Shown: piece by piece, positions 33,559 through 41,221 of the stretch | Layout: each line of letters starts with the position of its first letter | Numbering within the stretch: the stretch's first letter is position 1 | Source: Petrotoga olearia DSM 13574 | Lineage (GTDB): Bacteria > Thermotogota > Thermotogae > Petrotogales > Petrotogaceae | DNA length: 64,000 nt | Direction: 5' to 3' | Assembly (NCBI RefSeq): GCF_002895525.1 | Contig: NZ_AZRL01000012.1 | Location: 124,001 to 188,000, forward strand | Translations under genes and position numbers: made by a program | Notes under the pieces: model-generated | Told to the model about the DNA's origin: nothing | Databases searched by the model: none | The model's input: only the letters and a program-made list of their open reading frames with translations

Positions 33559-34029
33559 AACTTTCACCTCCAATATCATTATTAGACTTTCTTTAGAAAC
33601 TCTGAAACTCACTTTAAACCATGATTCTAGAATCCAAAAATTTTTAAAATACCTCCATCATTCTAAGTTACATACAATCTGCTTTAGCTCCCCTTCACCC
33701 AGCAGCCCACCCGAATGAATGGGGGAGGGCTCCGCCCTGTAACCCTTTTAAAATCAAAATCTTCTTTTTGAAAATCTTTTTATTTCTAAAGTGCCTAAAT
33801 TATTACTGTTTTTAGAAATTCTTAAACAAGTTTGAAAACCCTTTATTTCTTTCTTTGAGAATTATTTAATTAGCACACTAAATATATTATAAAATATCTT
33901 AAAAGATTTTCCAAGTCGTTTTTTTACTTAATTGTAACCTATTTATATTTTAAAAAGATTAATAATGTGTTATAATATTCAACGCAAAGATACTCAAATT
34001 TACTTACATAACAAGAAGGGAGTGAAAAA
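33559..34029. other. Gene-free region upstream of antitoxin and transporter genes
   Basis: I looked here for a HigB, MqsR or other toxin frame and saw none of credible length. The region holds dispersed repeat copy B (33591-33713), a GC hairpin AGGGC-TCC-GCCCT at about 33726-33738, and a TATAAT at 33971-33976 that may serve the rightward transporter, though no good -35 box precedes it. Confidence 0.6.
33591..33713 (+). repeat. Dispersed intergenic repeat, copy B
   Basis: It starts CTTTAGAAACTCTGAAACTC, has an AT-rich middle with TAGAATCCAAAAATTTT and TTCTAAGTTA, and ends with GCTTTAGCTCCCCTTCACCC then AGCAGCCCACCC. Copy C (42722-42845, minus) aligns over its whole length of about 124 bp. Copies at 54086, 49934 and 40947 are shorter. 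It has no coding potential. Confidence 0.7.
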
Positions 34030-34686
34030 GTGGAACTTTTTGAATATATTTCTAGTAGTTCAAGTATTATAATTAGAGAATTTTTAAATCATTTAAAAAT
34101 CATAGGTTTGTCATTACCTTTTTCTATAGGTATAGGAGTACCAACTGGAATTTTCATATCAAGGCATCCTAAAGCCGCAAACATAGTCATCTACATTGCC
34201 AGTATTCTGATGACTATTCCAAGTTTGGCGCTTTTTGGGATTATGGTTGTAATTTTATCTCCTTTTGGAGCTGGCTTAGGGGTTACACCTGCTGTGATTG
34301 CTTTGATTATATACTCCTTACTTCCAATTATAAGAAATACCTTAGTAGCTATTCAATCTCTTGATCCACAAATGATAGAGGCTGCAAAAGGAATGGGAAT
34401 GACTGAATCTCAAATACTATTCAAAATCCGTTTACCTTTATCGATCCCTACCATCATGTCCGGGGTAAGAAATGCTGTAGTAATGGGAGTTGGAGTCGCT
34501 ACCTTAGGATATTTTGTAGCCTCAGGAGGATTAGGATACTTTATTTTTGCTGGATTAAGTAGGTCAAGGTATCCAATGGTAATAACAGGGGTGATATTGG
34601 TATCAATTTTGGGTGTTCTAGCTAATTATCTTTTGCTAAAATTCGAAGATTCTATTACTCCTAAGGGTCTAAAATTAAAAGAATAA
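34030..34686 (+). CDS. Osmoprotectant ABC transporter permease (OpuBB/OpuCB type)
   Basis: Permease of 218 residues with about five spans and the conserved EAAKGMGMTESQILFKIRLP loop that binds the ATPase at about residues 117-136. Typical of the betaine/choline/carnitine family, whose substrate is handed over by a separate binding protein. Start is GTG with AGGGAG upstream. First of a five-gene set: permease, ATPase, permease and two binding proteins. Confidence 0.92.
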   Translation: MELFEYISSSSSIIIREFLNHLKIIGLSLPFSIGIGVPTGIFISRHPKAANIVIYIASILMTIPSLALFGIMVVILSPFGAGLGVTPAVIALIIYSLLPIIRNTLVAIQSLDPQMIEAAKGMGMTESQILFKIRLPLSIPTIMSGVRNAVVMGVGVATLGYFVASGGLGYFIFAGLSRSRYPMVITGVILVSILGVLANYLLLKFEDSITPKGLKLKE

Positions 34687-34712
34687 GATAAAATTATAGG
34701 AGGAACAATGAT

Positions 34713-35816
34713 ATGGCAATTAAATTAGTTAATCTCACAAAAAAATATGGCGATTTCACCGCAGTGAATAATTTAAATATTGAATTTGAAGACAATAAAT
34801 TAACTGTTCTTATAGGTCCATCTGGATGTGGAAAAACAACTACACTAAAGATGATCAATCGTTTGATCGAAAGAACATCAGGCGATATCCTTTTCAATGG
34901 AAAATCGATAGACGATATAAATCCCATAGAACTGAGAAGAAGCATAGGTTACGTTATACAAGAAATTGGATTATTCCCTCATATGACTGTATTTGATAAC
35001 ATAGCTGTTGTTCCAAGGCTTTTAAAATGGCCTGAGGATAAAATAAAAAAAAGAGTATATGATTTATTAGATTTAGTAAATCTTGACCCAGAAAGCACAG
35101 CTCATAAGTATCCGGCACAACTATCTGGAGGCCAAAGACAAAGAGTAGGAGTAGCAAGAGGACTCGCCGCTGATCCAGACATACTGCTCATGGATGAACC
35201 ATTTGGTGCAATAGATCCTATCAATAGAGAAACCTTACAAGATGCATTTATTGAAATACAAGAGAAGATCAAAAAGACTATTATATTTGTTACGCATGAC
35301 ATAAGGGAAGCTATTAAATTGGGGGATAAAATAGCAATCTTTAAAGATGGCGAATTAGTACAGTACGATGATACACAAAATATTGTTCAAAACCCTAAAG
35401 ACGATTTTGTAAAGGACATATTAGGGGAAGATAGTCAATTCAAAGCTCTGGAATTTGTTAAGGTTAGCGAAGGATTGTACAAAGATATGCAAGCCTTTAA
35501 AATTGATGAGGATCTTTCAAATATTAAAAGTACTATACAGAGTAATTATCCTATCACAATATTTGTTGATAAAAATAACAATTATAAAGGCTTTATAGAA
35601 ACTAAAAGATTGAATAGAATTGATGATTCATCTAAATTACGAAGCTCTTTGAAAAAAGATTACGTTACTGCCAAATCGAGCCTTTATGAAGCATTGAATA
35701 AGATACTAAGTTCTTCCAGTACAAACATCCCCGTAGTTACCGATAAACAAAAGGTAATAGGGGTGATCAACTTAAAAGCTATATTTGAACAAATGTCAAA
35801 TAAAGCAGAGGTTTGA
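34713..35816 (+). CDS. Osmoprotectant ABC transporter ATP-binding protein with CBS domains
   Basis: ATPase of 367 residues: Walker [10 protein letters not shown] (residues about 34-42), Q-loop VIQEIGLFPHMT, signature LSGGQRQRVGVARGLAADP, Walker [14 protein letters not shown] and the H-loop FVTHD. From about residue 250 a CBS-domain pair follows, as in OpuCA/ProV relatives, where it senses ionic strength. The CBS part ends PVVTDKQKVIGVINLKAIFE. The gene lies between the two permease genes. Confidence 0.94.
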   Translation: MAIKLVNLTKKYGDFTAVNNLNIEFEDNKLTVLIGPSGCGKTTTLKMINRLIERTSGDILFNGKSIDDINPIELRRSIGYVIQEIGLFPHMTVFDNIAVVPRLLKWPEDKIKKRVYDLLDLVNLDPESTAHKYPAQLSGGQRQRVGVARGLAADPDILLMDEPFGAIDPINRETLQDAFIEIQEKIKKTIIFVTHDIREAIKLGDKIAIFKDGELVQYDDTQNIVQNPKDDFVKDILGEDSQFKALEFVKVSEGLYKDMQAFKIDEDLSNIKSTIQSNYPITIFVDKNNNYKGFIETKRLNRIDDSSKLRSSLKKDYVTAKSSLYEALNKILSSSSTNIPVVTDKQKVIGVINLKAIFEQMSNKAEV

Positions 35817-35831
35817 TAAGAGGAGGATAAT

Positions 35832-36482
35832 ATGGAATTTTTTACATACGTTGCTGAAAATCTTGGTTATATGGGAATAAAGACTATGGAACATCTTTAT
35901 TTGTTTGCATCTTCTTGGGCAATTGCCATAGTTGTGGGAATGGCGATAGGAATCTATGTTACCCGCCCCGGGAAAGAGAAGAGTGGAAGAATAGCACTTT
36001 CAATCACAGGAATAGCCCAGGCGGTCCCAAGTATTGCCGTCATAGCTCTGGTTTTTTTATTCATGGGAATAGGCCCTGCCCCGGCGATCTTTGCCCTGTT
36101 TTTGTACAGTATAGTTCCTATAACATTTAACACCGCATCTGGACTTTTCGGCATTGATAAAGGTATGAAAGAAGCAGCAAGAGGAATGGGAATGACTAAA
36201 AGGGAAATCCTGTGGAAAGTAGAAATCCCAAACGCGATGCCTACTATTTTTTCAGGAATAAGAAATGCAGCCATAATAAATTTAGGAACAGCTACAATCG
36301 CGTCAGCCATAGGTGCTGGAGGATTGGGAGAATTAATTTTTATAGGTCTTGGGACATTTAAATTTGAGATGATATTAGCTGGAGCTATTCCGGTTTCAAT
36401 AATGGCCGTTTTAATTGATTTCATACTCGCTTTAATACAAAACAAAATGACTTCGGAAGGTATTAAATTACAAAATGAATAA
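35832..36482 (+). CDS. Osmoprotectant ABC transporter permease (OpuBD/OpuCD type)
   Basis: Second permease, 216 residues, with the EAARGMGMTKREILWKVEIP loop at about 115-134 and a C-terminal MTSEGIKLQNE. Paralogue of the protein at 34030. AGAGGAGG precedes ATG. Together they should form the heterodimeric channel. Confidence 0.92.
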   Translation: MEFFTYVAENLGYMGIKTMEHLYLFASSWAIAIVVGMAIGIYVTRPGKEKSGRIALSITGIAQAVPSIAVIALVFLFMGIGPAPAIFALFLYSIVPITFNTASGLFGIDKGMKEAARGMGMTKREILWKVEIPNAMPTIFSGIRNAAIINLGTATIASAIGAGGLGELIFIGLGTFKFEMILAGAIPVSIMAVLIDFILALIQNKMTSEGIKLQNE

Positions 36483-36512
36483 TGAAAAAACTTTTAAATG
36501 GAGGTGTTAACG

Positions 36513-37397
36513 TTGAAAAAACTTACAATACTTGCATTGTTTGTTGTATTTTCTTTGACTGCAATATTTGGTGCAACTTTAACTGTAGGTATAAGATACT
36601 TCACAGAACATTACATCCTGGGAAACTTGGCTTCACTGCTACTTGAAGAGAACGGTTTTAACGTTGTTAAAAGGGATGGCCTTCATGCTCTCCCCTCTAG
36701 AGAAGGTTTAATAACGGGTCAGATCGATATACTTGCAGAGTACACTGGAACCGCGTGGGCAACTTACCTAGGTCAAGAAGAAATGATCACTGATCCAGAT
36801 GAACTTTTCGAAAAAGTCAAAGAACTAGACGCTAAAAATGGAGTCGTTTGGCTTGATAGAATAAACGTTAACAATACTTATGCCCTTGCTATTCGTCAAG
36901 AAGATTATGAAAAATATGGTTTCGAAACCCTCTCTGACTTAGTTGCTTACTGGAACGAACATCCAAGTGAGTTTTTGGTAGGAGTCGACCATGAATTCTA
37001 TGAAAGACCTGATGGTTTCTTTGCCTTTGCTGACCACTATGGTTTAGATATTCCTGAATCTCAAGTATTAACTATGCAAACCGGATTAACCTACGAGGCA
37101 ATTGCAAACAATAAAATAGATATAGCTATGGTTTTTACTACCGATCCACAAATTTTAAAATACAACCTACATGTATTAGAAGACGATAAAAACTTCTGGC
37201 CTTATTACCATATCTCTTTTATAGTTAGAAAAGATGTTCTAGATGAATACCCTGAAATTGAAGAAATTTTGAGACCTCTCACAATGTACCTAAACGAAGA
37301 CATTTTAATAAGGCTAAACTATAGAGTAGATATTGAAGGTCTTGAACCAGAAGTCGTTGCGAGAGATTATTTAGAAGGTTTAGGTTTGATAGATTAA
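36513..37397 (+). CDS. Osmoprotectant substrate-binding protein 1 (OpuBC/OpuCC type)
   Basis: Binding protein of 294 residues with a signal peptide (KKLTILALFVVFSLTAIFGA) and no lipobox. The mature part begins TLTVGIRYFTEHYILGNLAS and has ILAEYTGTAWATYL and MQTGLTYEAIANNKIDIAMVF, all typical of the betaine/carnitine-binding OpuC group. TTG 36513 is chosen because GGAGGTG lies at 36500; the ATG at 36498 is inside that site. It shares a 23-nt identical leader with the next gene. Compared with the second copy, the canonical ASNFTEQ is changed to IRYFTEH, so the ligand may differ. Confidence 0.9.
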   Translation: MKKLTILALFVVFSLTAIFGATLTVGIRYFTEHYILGNLASLLLEENGFNVVKRDGLHALPSREGLITGQIDILAEYTGTAWATYLGQEEMITDPDELFEKVKELDAKNGVVWLDRINVNNTYALAIRQEDYEKYGFETLSDLVAYWNEHPSEFLVGVDHEFYERPDGFFAFADHYGLDIPESQVLTMQTGLTYEAIANNKIDIAMVFTTDPQILKYNLHVLEDDKNFWPYYHISFIVRKDVLDEYPEIEEILRPLTMYLNEDILIRLNYRVDIEGLEPEVVARDYLEGLGLID

Positions 37398-37420
37398 ACG
37401 ATCTAATATTCACCTTAACA

Positions 37421-37455
37421 AATAAGGGTGAAGAGACGCACTTCACCCTTATTAT
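37421..37455 (+). terminator. Terminator between the two binding-protein genes
   Basis: AATAAGGGTGAAG pairs with CTTCACCCTTATT around AGACGCA, then ATTTGA. Strong stem but a short T-run, so partial termination is likely unless the second gene has its own promoter. Confidence 0.8.
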
Positions 37456-37488
37456 TTGAAATAGACATTATTGATGGAGGTGTTAACG

Positions 37489-38373
37489 TTGAAAAAGTGG
37501 GCAATACTTGTGTTAGTCGTCGCGTTTTCTTTAAATGGCCTATTTGGTGCAACTTTAACTGTAGGTGCTTCCAATTTCACAGAGCAGTATATATTTGGTG
37601 AGATAATATCTGCATTACTTGAAGAAAACGGCTTTAGGGTTGATAAAAGATTTGGTTTAAATACTTTAGTGAAAAGAACAGGAATGTTGAACGGTCAAAT
37701 AGATGTTACCGCAGATTATACAGGAACAGCATGGACAACGTACTATCATAAAGAGGAATTGATTTACGACCCCACAGAATTATACAACCAGGTTAAAAAC
37801 ATGGATAAAGAACAAGGATTAGTATGGCTTGATCTAACCAGTATAAACAACTCATATGCTTTGGCTATGACAAGGGAAAGAGCTGAAAGCTTAGGTATTG
37901 ATACCATATCCGATCTTGCCGAATATGTAAATAACAATCCTAGAGAATTAAAAATAGCAATTGACTACGAATTCTTCGAAGGTGCAATGAATATATTCGA
38001 GATGGCAGAAGCATACAACATGAACATATCCAAAAACGATGTTAAAACTATGCAGTGGGGTTTAACCTATGAGGCTGTGAATCAAGGAGATGCTGATATA
38101 ACAATGGTCTTTACCACCGATTCTCAACTGTTGAAATACGACTTAAAGGTTTTGGAAGATGATAAACATTTCTTCCCTTTTTATCATGTAGCTGTTGTTA
38201 TGAGAGAAGATACTTTAGAAAAATATCCTGAGATAGCAGAAATATTGAGACCTTTTGCTATGTACTTAAACCAAGATATAGTCATAAGGTTAAACTATTT
38301 AGTAGATGTCGAGGGAAAAGAACCAGAGGAAGTTGCAAAGAATTATCTTAAAGGTTTAGGTTTAATAGAATAA
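37489..38373 (+). CDS. Osmoprotectant substrate-binding protein 2 (OpuBC/OpuCC type)
   Basis: Close paralogue of the preceding protein, also 294 residues, with signal peptide KKWAILVLVVAFSLNGLFGA and mature start TLTVGASNFTEQYIFGEIIS. The ADYTGTAWTTYY and MQWGLTYEAVNQGDADITMVF segments are in place. TTG start with GGAGGTG. It probably arose by tandem duplication that included the ribosome site, and widens the substrate range of the single transporter. Confidence 0.9.
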   Translation: MKKWAILVLVVAFSLNGLFGATLTVGASNFTEQYIFGEIISALLEENGFRVDKRFGLNTLVKRTGMLNGQIDVTADYTGTAWTTYYHKEELIYDPTELYNQVKNMDKEQGLVWLDLTSINNSYALAMTRERAESLGIDTISDLAEYVNNNPRELKIAIDYEFFEGAMNIFEMAEAYNMNISKNDVKTMQWGLTYEAVNQGDADITMVFTTDSQLLKYDLKVLEDDKHFFPFYHVAVVMREDTLEKYPEIAEILRPFAMYLNQDIVIRLNYLVDVEGKEPEEVAKNYLKGLGLIE

Positions 38374-38389
38374 TATCAGTTATCACATT

Positions 38390-38414
38390 AAAAGCCAGGA
38401 ATCTCCTGGCTTTT
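38390..38414. terminator. Bidirectional terminator
   Basis: AAAAGCCAGGA pairs with TCCTGGCTTTT around ATC, between the convergent binding-protein gene and metI. Confidence 0.9.
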
Positions 38415-39052
38415 CATTTTCTTAAAGAGTTCGACAATCTTGAACCAACAAATTGAATTATCTGAGTTAAGAAGATTAATATTGCCACATCGTATAGAAG
38501 CACATCCATTCTAAACCTTTGATATCCGTAATTTATAGCCATTGCCCCAAGGCCTCCAGCTCCCACAGCTCCCGCGATAGCCGTATAAGTTATTAGATTT
38601 ATAATCAACAAAGTAATATTTGAAACCATCTCTGGGGCAGTTTCAGGTAATAATACTTTCAATATAAACTGTCTATTGGTCATACCCATAGACACAGATG
38701 TGTCTAGTAAACCTTGTGAAAGATTGTTAAAAGAAGTTTCAGCCAATCTTGCCATAAACGGAATGGCTGCTATAGACAAAGGCACAATCGCTGCGGTTGA
38801 TCCAATTATTGTTCCTGTTAATAATCTTGTTAAAGGGATTATCAAAATAATAAGGATGATAAAAGGTATTGACCTAAATATATTTACAATCCAATCTAAA
38901 ATGGAATACCAAGTTTTTGCTGCATTTTTATCACTTTTAGACAACATGTAGAGAGCTATACCCAAAGGAATACCCAACAAAATAGCTATAAAACCAGACA
39001 CAAAAGTCATGTATAACGTTTCAAAAGTAGCTATAAATAGATCTTGGATCAT
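38414..39052 (-). CDS. metI: Methionine ABC transporter permease MetI
   Basis: Permease of 212 residues with five spans. The EAA-like loop is DTSVSMGMTNRQFILKVLLP at about residues 118-137, and TAIAGAVGAGGLGAMAINYGYQRF is characteristic of MetI. It begins directly after the metN stop. Under SAM riboswitch control, so it is expressed when methionine/SAM is low. Confidence 0.94.
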   Translation of the reverse strand: MIQDLFIATFETLYMTFVSGFIAILLGIPLGIALYMLSKSDKNAAKTWYSILDWIVNIFRSIPFIILIILIIPLTRLLTGTIIGSTAAIVPLSIAAIPFMARLAETSFNNLSQGLLDTSVSMGMTNRQFILKVLLPETAPEMVSNITLLIINLITYTAIAGAVGAGGLGAMAINYGYQRFRMDVLLYDVAILIFLTQIIQFVGSRLSNSLRK

Positions 39053-40051
39053 TTATTTCAACACCTCAACTTTGTAAACATTAGCAGAGAGCTCTTCTAA
39101 AAACTTTTCCATTTCCCTTTGTGTAGAAATAACCTCAACTATTAAAGTTCCATAGGGATTGTCTTTCAAATGTTCTATCTTACCGTAAAGTATATTCAAT
39201 GTGATGTCATATTTTTTAGTGATGTTATGCAAGATAGGTTCATGAGTTTTTTCTCCCCAAAAAACTACCTTTATCAACCTATCGTTTTCTCCTTGAACAA
39301 CTTCTTTTACCCTCTTCCAATCTACGTTTATTTCTTGATAAAATTCTTTATTAAGTTCATTTTCTTTTTTAATAAAAAATTCATGGACTTTACCAAAAAA
39401 ATCAACGGTTCCATTTTTTAAATAAACAACTTTATCACAAATCTTTTTAATCACATCCATCTCATGAGTAACAATCAAAATTGACTTTTTCATACTCTTA
39501 TTAATTTCCAATATAAGATCTAAAATTCTCTGTGTAGTGCTTGGGTCTAAAGACGATGTGGGCTCATCAAACAAAATAATATCAGGATTATTTATCAATG
39601 CCCTTGCTATAGCTGTTCTTTGTTTCTCTCCTCCTGATAATTGTGAAGGATAAGAATCCTTTTTATGAAGAAGATTGACATCTTCCAATAACTTATTCAC
39701 ACGAACTTCTATTTCTCCTTTAGGGACCTTTTCAATTTCAAGGGGAAGAGATACATTTTCAAATACCGTTCTAGAACGCAACAAGTTGAAATGTTGGAAT
39801 ACTATACTAATCTTTTTTCTCACGTTTCTCAATTGGTTTTTATTTAATTTTCTTAGATCTACTTGATCTAAGAAAATCTCCCCGGAAGTAGGAGCTTGGA
39901 GCAGGTTCATCGTTCTCAAAAGAGACGTTTTCCCCGCTCCGGATAGACCAATAATCCCCAGAATTTCTCCATCTTCAACTGTAAAATTTACGTTTTTTAA
40001 GACATGATTTTTATCATCATATATGAGATTAAGATTTTTTATTTTTAACAA
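39053..40051 (-). CDS. metN: Methionine ABC transporter ATP-binding protein MetN
   Basis: ATPase of 332 residues with Walker A GLSGAGKTS, signature LSGGEKQRTAIARAL, Walker B IILFDEPTSSLDP and IVTHEMDVIKKICDKV. The C-terminal NIL-type regulatory domain (about 255-332, FWGEKTHEPILHNITKKYD) binds methionine in E. coli MetN and causes feedback inhibition. It lies between metQ and metI. Confidence 0.94.
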   Translation of the reverse strand: MLKIKNLNLIYDDKNHVLKNVNFTVEDGEILGIIGLSGAGKTSLLRTMNLLQAPTSGEIFLDQVDLRKLNKNQLRNVRKKISIVFQHFNLLRSRTVFENVSLPLEIEKVPKGEIEVRVNKLLEDVNLLHKKDSYPSQLSGGEKQRTAIARALINNPDIILFDEPTSSLDPSTTQRILDLILEINKSMKKSILIVTHEMDVIKKICDKVVYLKNGTVDFFGKVHEFFIKKENELNKEFYQEINVDWKRVKEVVQGENDRLIKVVFWGEKTHEPILHNITKKYDITLNILYGKIEHLKDNPYGTLIVEVISTQREMEKFLEELSANVYKVEVLK

Positions 40052-40086
40052 CTAGGTTTCTCCTTTTGTTTTATTTTTATGAAAGT

Positions 40087-40914
40087 TCAAAATACAGGTA
40101 CCACGGCACCATTGTACTTCTCTAAAATAACTTTTCTAACCTTATCGGTTGTTAGCACTTCAATCAAAGCTTTTACTAGTTCATCATCTACACGGCTTTC
40201 TTTTACAGCTATTATGTTGGCATATGGAGATTGGGCTCCTTCAAAGAATACCGCATCTTCCAATGGGTTTAGCCCCGCTTCTATAGCATAATTTGTGTTA
40301 ATTATAGCCCCAACAACATTTTTATCTTCCTTATAAGTCCTGGGCAAATACGGTGCTTCAAGCTCTTTGAATACCAAACCGTATGGATTTTCAACAATAT
40401 CCTTGATAGTTGCTACTAAAGGATCTTCTCTCTCCCCGAGCTTAATCACTCCATATTCTTGAAGAAGCAACAAAGACCTACCTTCGTTAGTAACATCGTT
40501 AGGAATTATAATTAAATCACCTTTTTTGAGGTCCTTTAACTCTTTCTTCAAATAAAATCCCATAGGTTCAACATGGATCTTAGCAACAGATACCAAGTCT
40601 GGCAGCTTACGTTCCCTTTTAAAAGTTTCTAAATATGGTTCATGCTGAAAATAATTCGCATCTATAGAACCATCTTCCAAAGCCAAATTAGGTTGAACAT
40701 AATCCGTAAAAATTACTATCTGAAGCTCTACACCGGTTTTTTCTTTAAAATCATCTTTTACAAACTCTAAAATCTCAGCGTGTGGAACCGGAGTAGCTCC
40801 TACTTTGAAGGTATTCCGACCAAAGCCAAACAAAGCATACCCTTCAACGAAAAACAATGTTAAAAAAACAAATAATGAAACCAAAACCTTTACTACACTC
40901 TTACTTCTTTTCAT
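40087..40914 (-). CDS. metQ: Methionine-binding protein MetQ (NlpA family)
   Basis: Binding protein of 275 residues. Signal peptide at about 1-30 with no lipobox cysteine, so it is probably free or anchored by its N-terminus, unlike the lipoprotein in most bacteria. NlpA family features: FKVGATPVPHAEILEF, DGSIDANYFQHEPYLE, VTNEGRSLLLLQEYG and NTNYAIEAGLNP. First gene of the metQNI operon. Confidence 0.93.
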   Translation of the reverse strand: MKRSKSVVKVLVSLFVFLTLFFVEGYALFGFGRNTFKVGATPVPHAEILEFVKDDFKEKTGVELQIVIFTDYVQPNLALEDGSIDANYFQHEPYLETFKRERKLPDLVSVAKIHVEPMGFYLKKELKDLKKGDLIIIPNDVTNEGRSLLLLQEYGVIKLGEREDPLVATIKDIVENPYGLVFKELEAPYLPRTYKEDKNVVGAIINTNYAIEAGLNPLEDAVFFEGAQSPYANIIAVKESRVDDELVKALIEVLTTDKVRKVILEKYNGAVVPVF

Positions 40915-40946
40915 ACTAAATCCCTCCCTCGCAATATATGTTTACT

Positions 40947-40982
40947 CTATTTAGAAATTCTAAAACTTGATTTAGATCCCCC
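40947..40982 (+). repeat. Dispersed intergenic repeat, fragment F
   Basis: TTTAGAAATTCTAAAACTTG followed by ATTTAGATCCCCC matches the left module of copies B and E, with mismatches. The GC-rich right half is missing. It lies between metQ and the riboswitch terminator. Confidence 0.5.
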
Positions 40983-41003
40983 TTTTAATCAGAACTTTAT
41001 ATA

Positions 41004-41037
41004 AAAAACCTCTTCCGGTAGAATGGAAGAGGTTTAT
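41004..41037 (-). terminator. Riboswitch-controlled terminator of the met operon
   Basis: On the minus strand AAACCTCTTCC pairs with GGAAGAGGTTT and runs into TTTTTTATAT. It lies 22 nt past the SAM aptamer and is its off-state expression platform. Confidence 0.88.
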
Positions 41038-41058
41038 ATTTTATGATTTTTATCCTCT

Positions 41059-41168
41059 CCTTATCTCCCAGAATTTCTCTGCAGGATTTAGCACCATTGC
41101 ATAATTTTGATAAATTATGCAGGTTGCCGGGCTTCTTCGGGCCAGTCCCTCCGCCTCTCTCGATAAGG
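41059..41168 (-). ncRNA. SAM-I (S-box) riboswitch
   Basis: Read on the minus strand: P1 CCTTATC (41168-41162) pairs with GATAAGG (41065-41059). Signature stretches are AGAGAGGCGGAGGGACTGGC, CCCGAAGAAGCCCGGCAACC, a variable AT-rich P3 hairpin, GGTGCTAAATCCTGCAG and GGGAGATAAGG. These match the S-box consensus closely. It precedes a terminator and metQNI, so binding of SAM should switch the operon off. Confidence 0.95.
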
Positions 41169-41192
41169 AATAAAAACTTATTAATTTAACCT

Positions 41193-41221
41193 ATACTATC
41201 ATATTTCTTTTTGAAAGTCAA
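41193..41221 (-). promoter_or_regulatory. Sigma-A promoter of the met operon
   Basis: On the minus strand TTGACT (41221-41216), 17-bp spacer, TAGTAT (41198-41193). The -35 overlaps the stop codon of the flavodiiron gene, and the start near 41186 puts the riboswitch right at the 5' end of the RNA. Confidence 0.8.

Noticed and set aside
33613-34029. Search for a toxin gene (HigB, MqsR or similar) beside the antitoxin
   Set aside because: No frame of useful length with a ribosome site on either strand. The space is filled by a dispersed repeat and a promoter-like region.
35954-36445. 163-codon minus-strand frame inside the OpuCD-type permease
   Set aside because: Long only because the real gene lacks certain codons. 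No ribosome site, and the plus-strand protein is clearly conserved.
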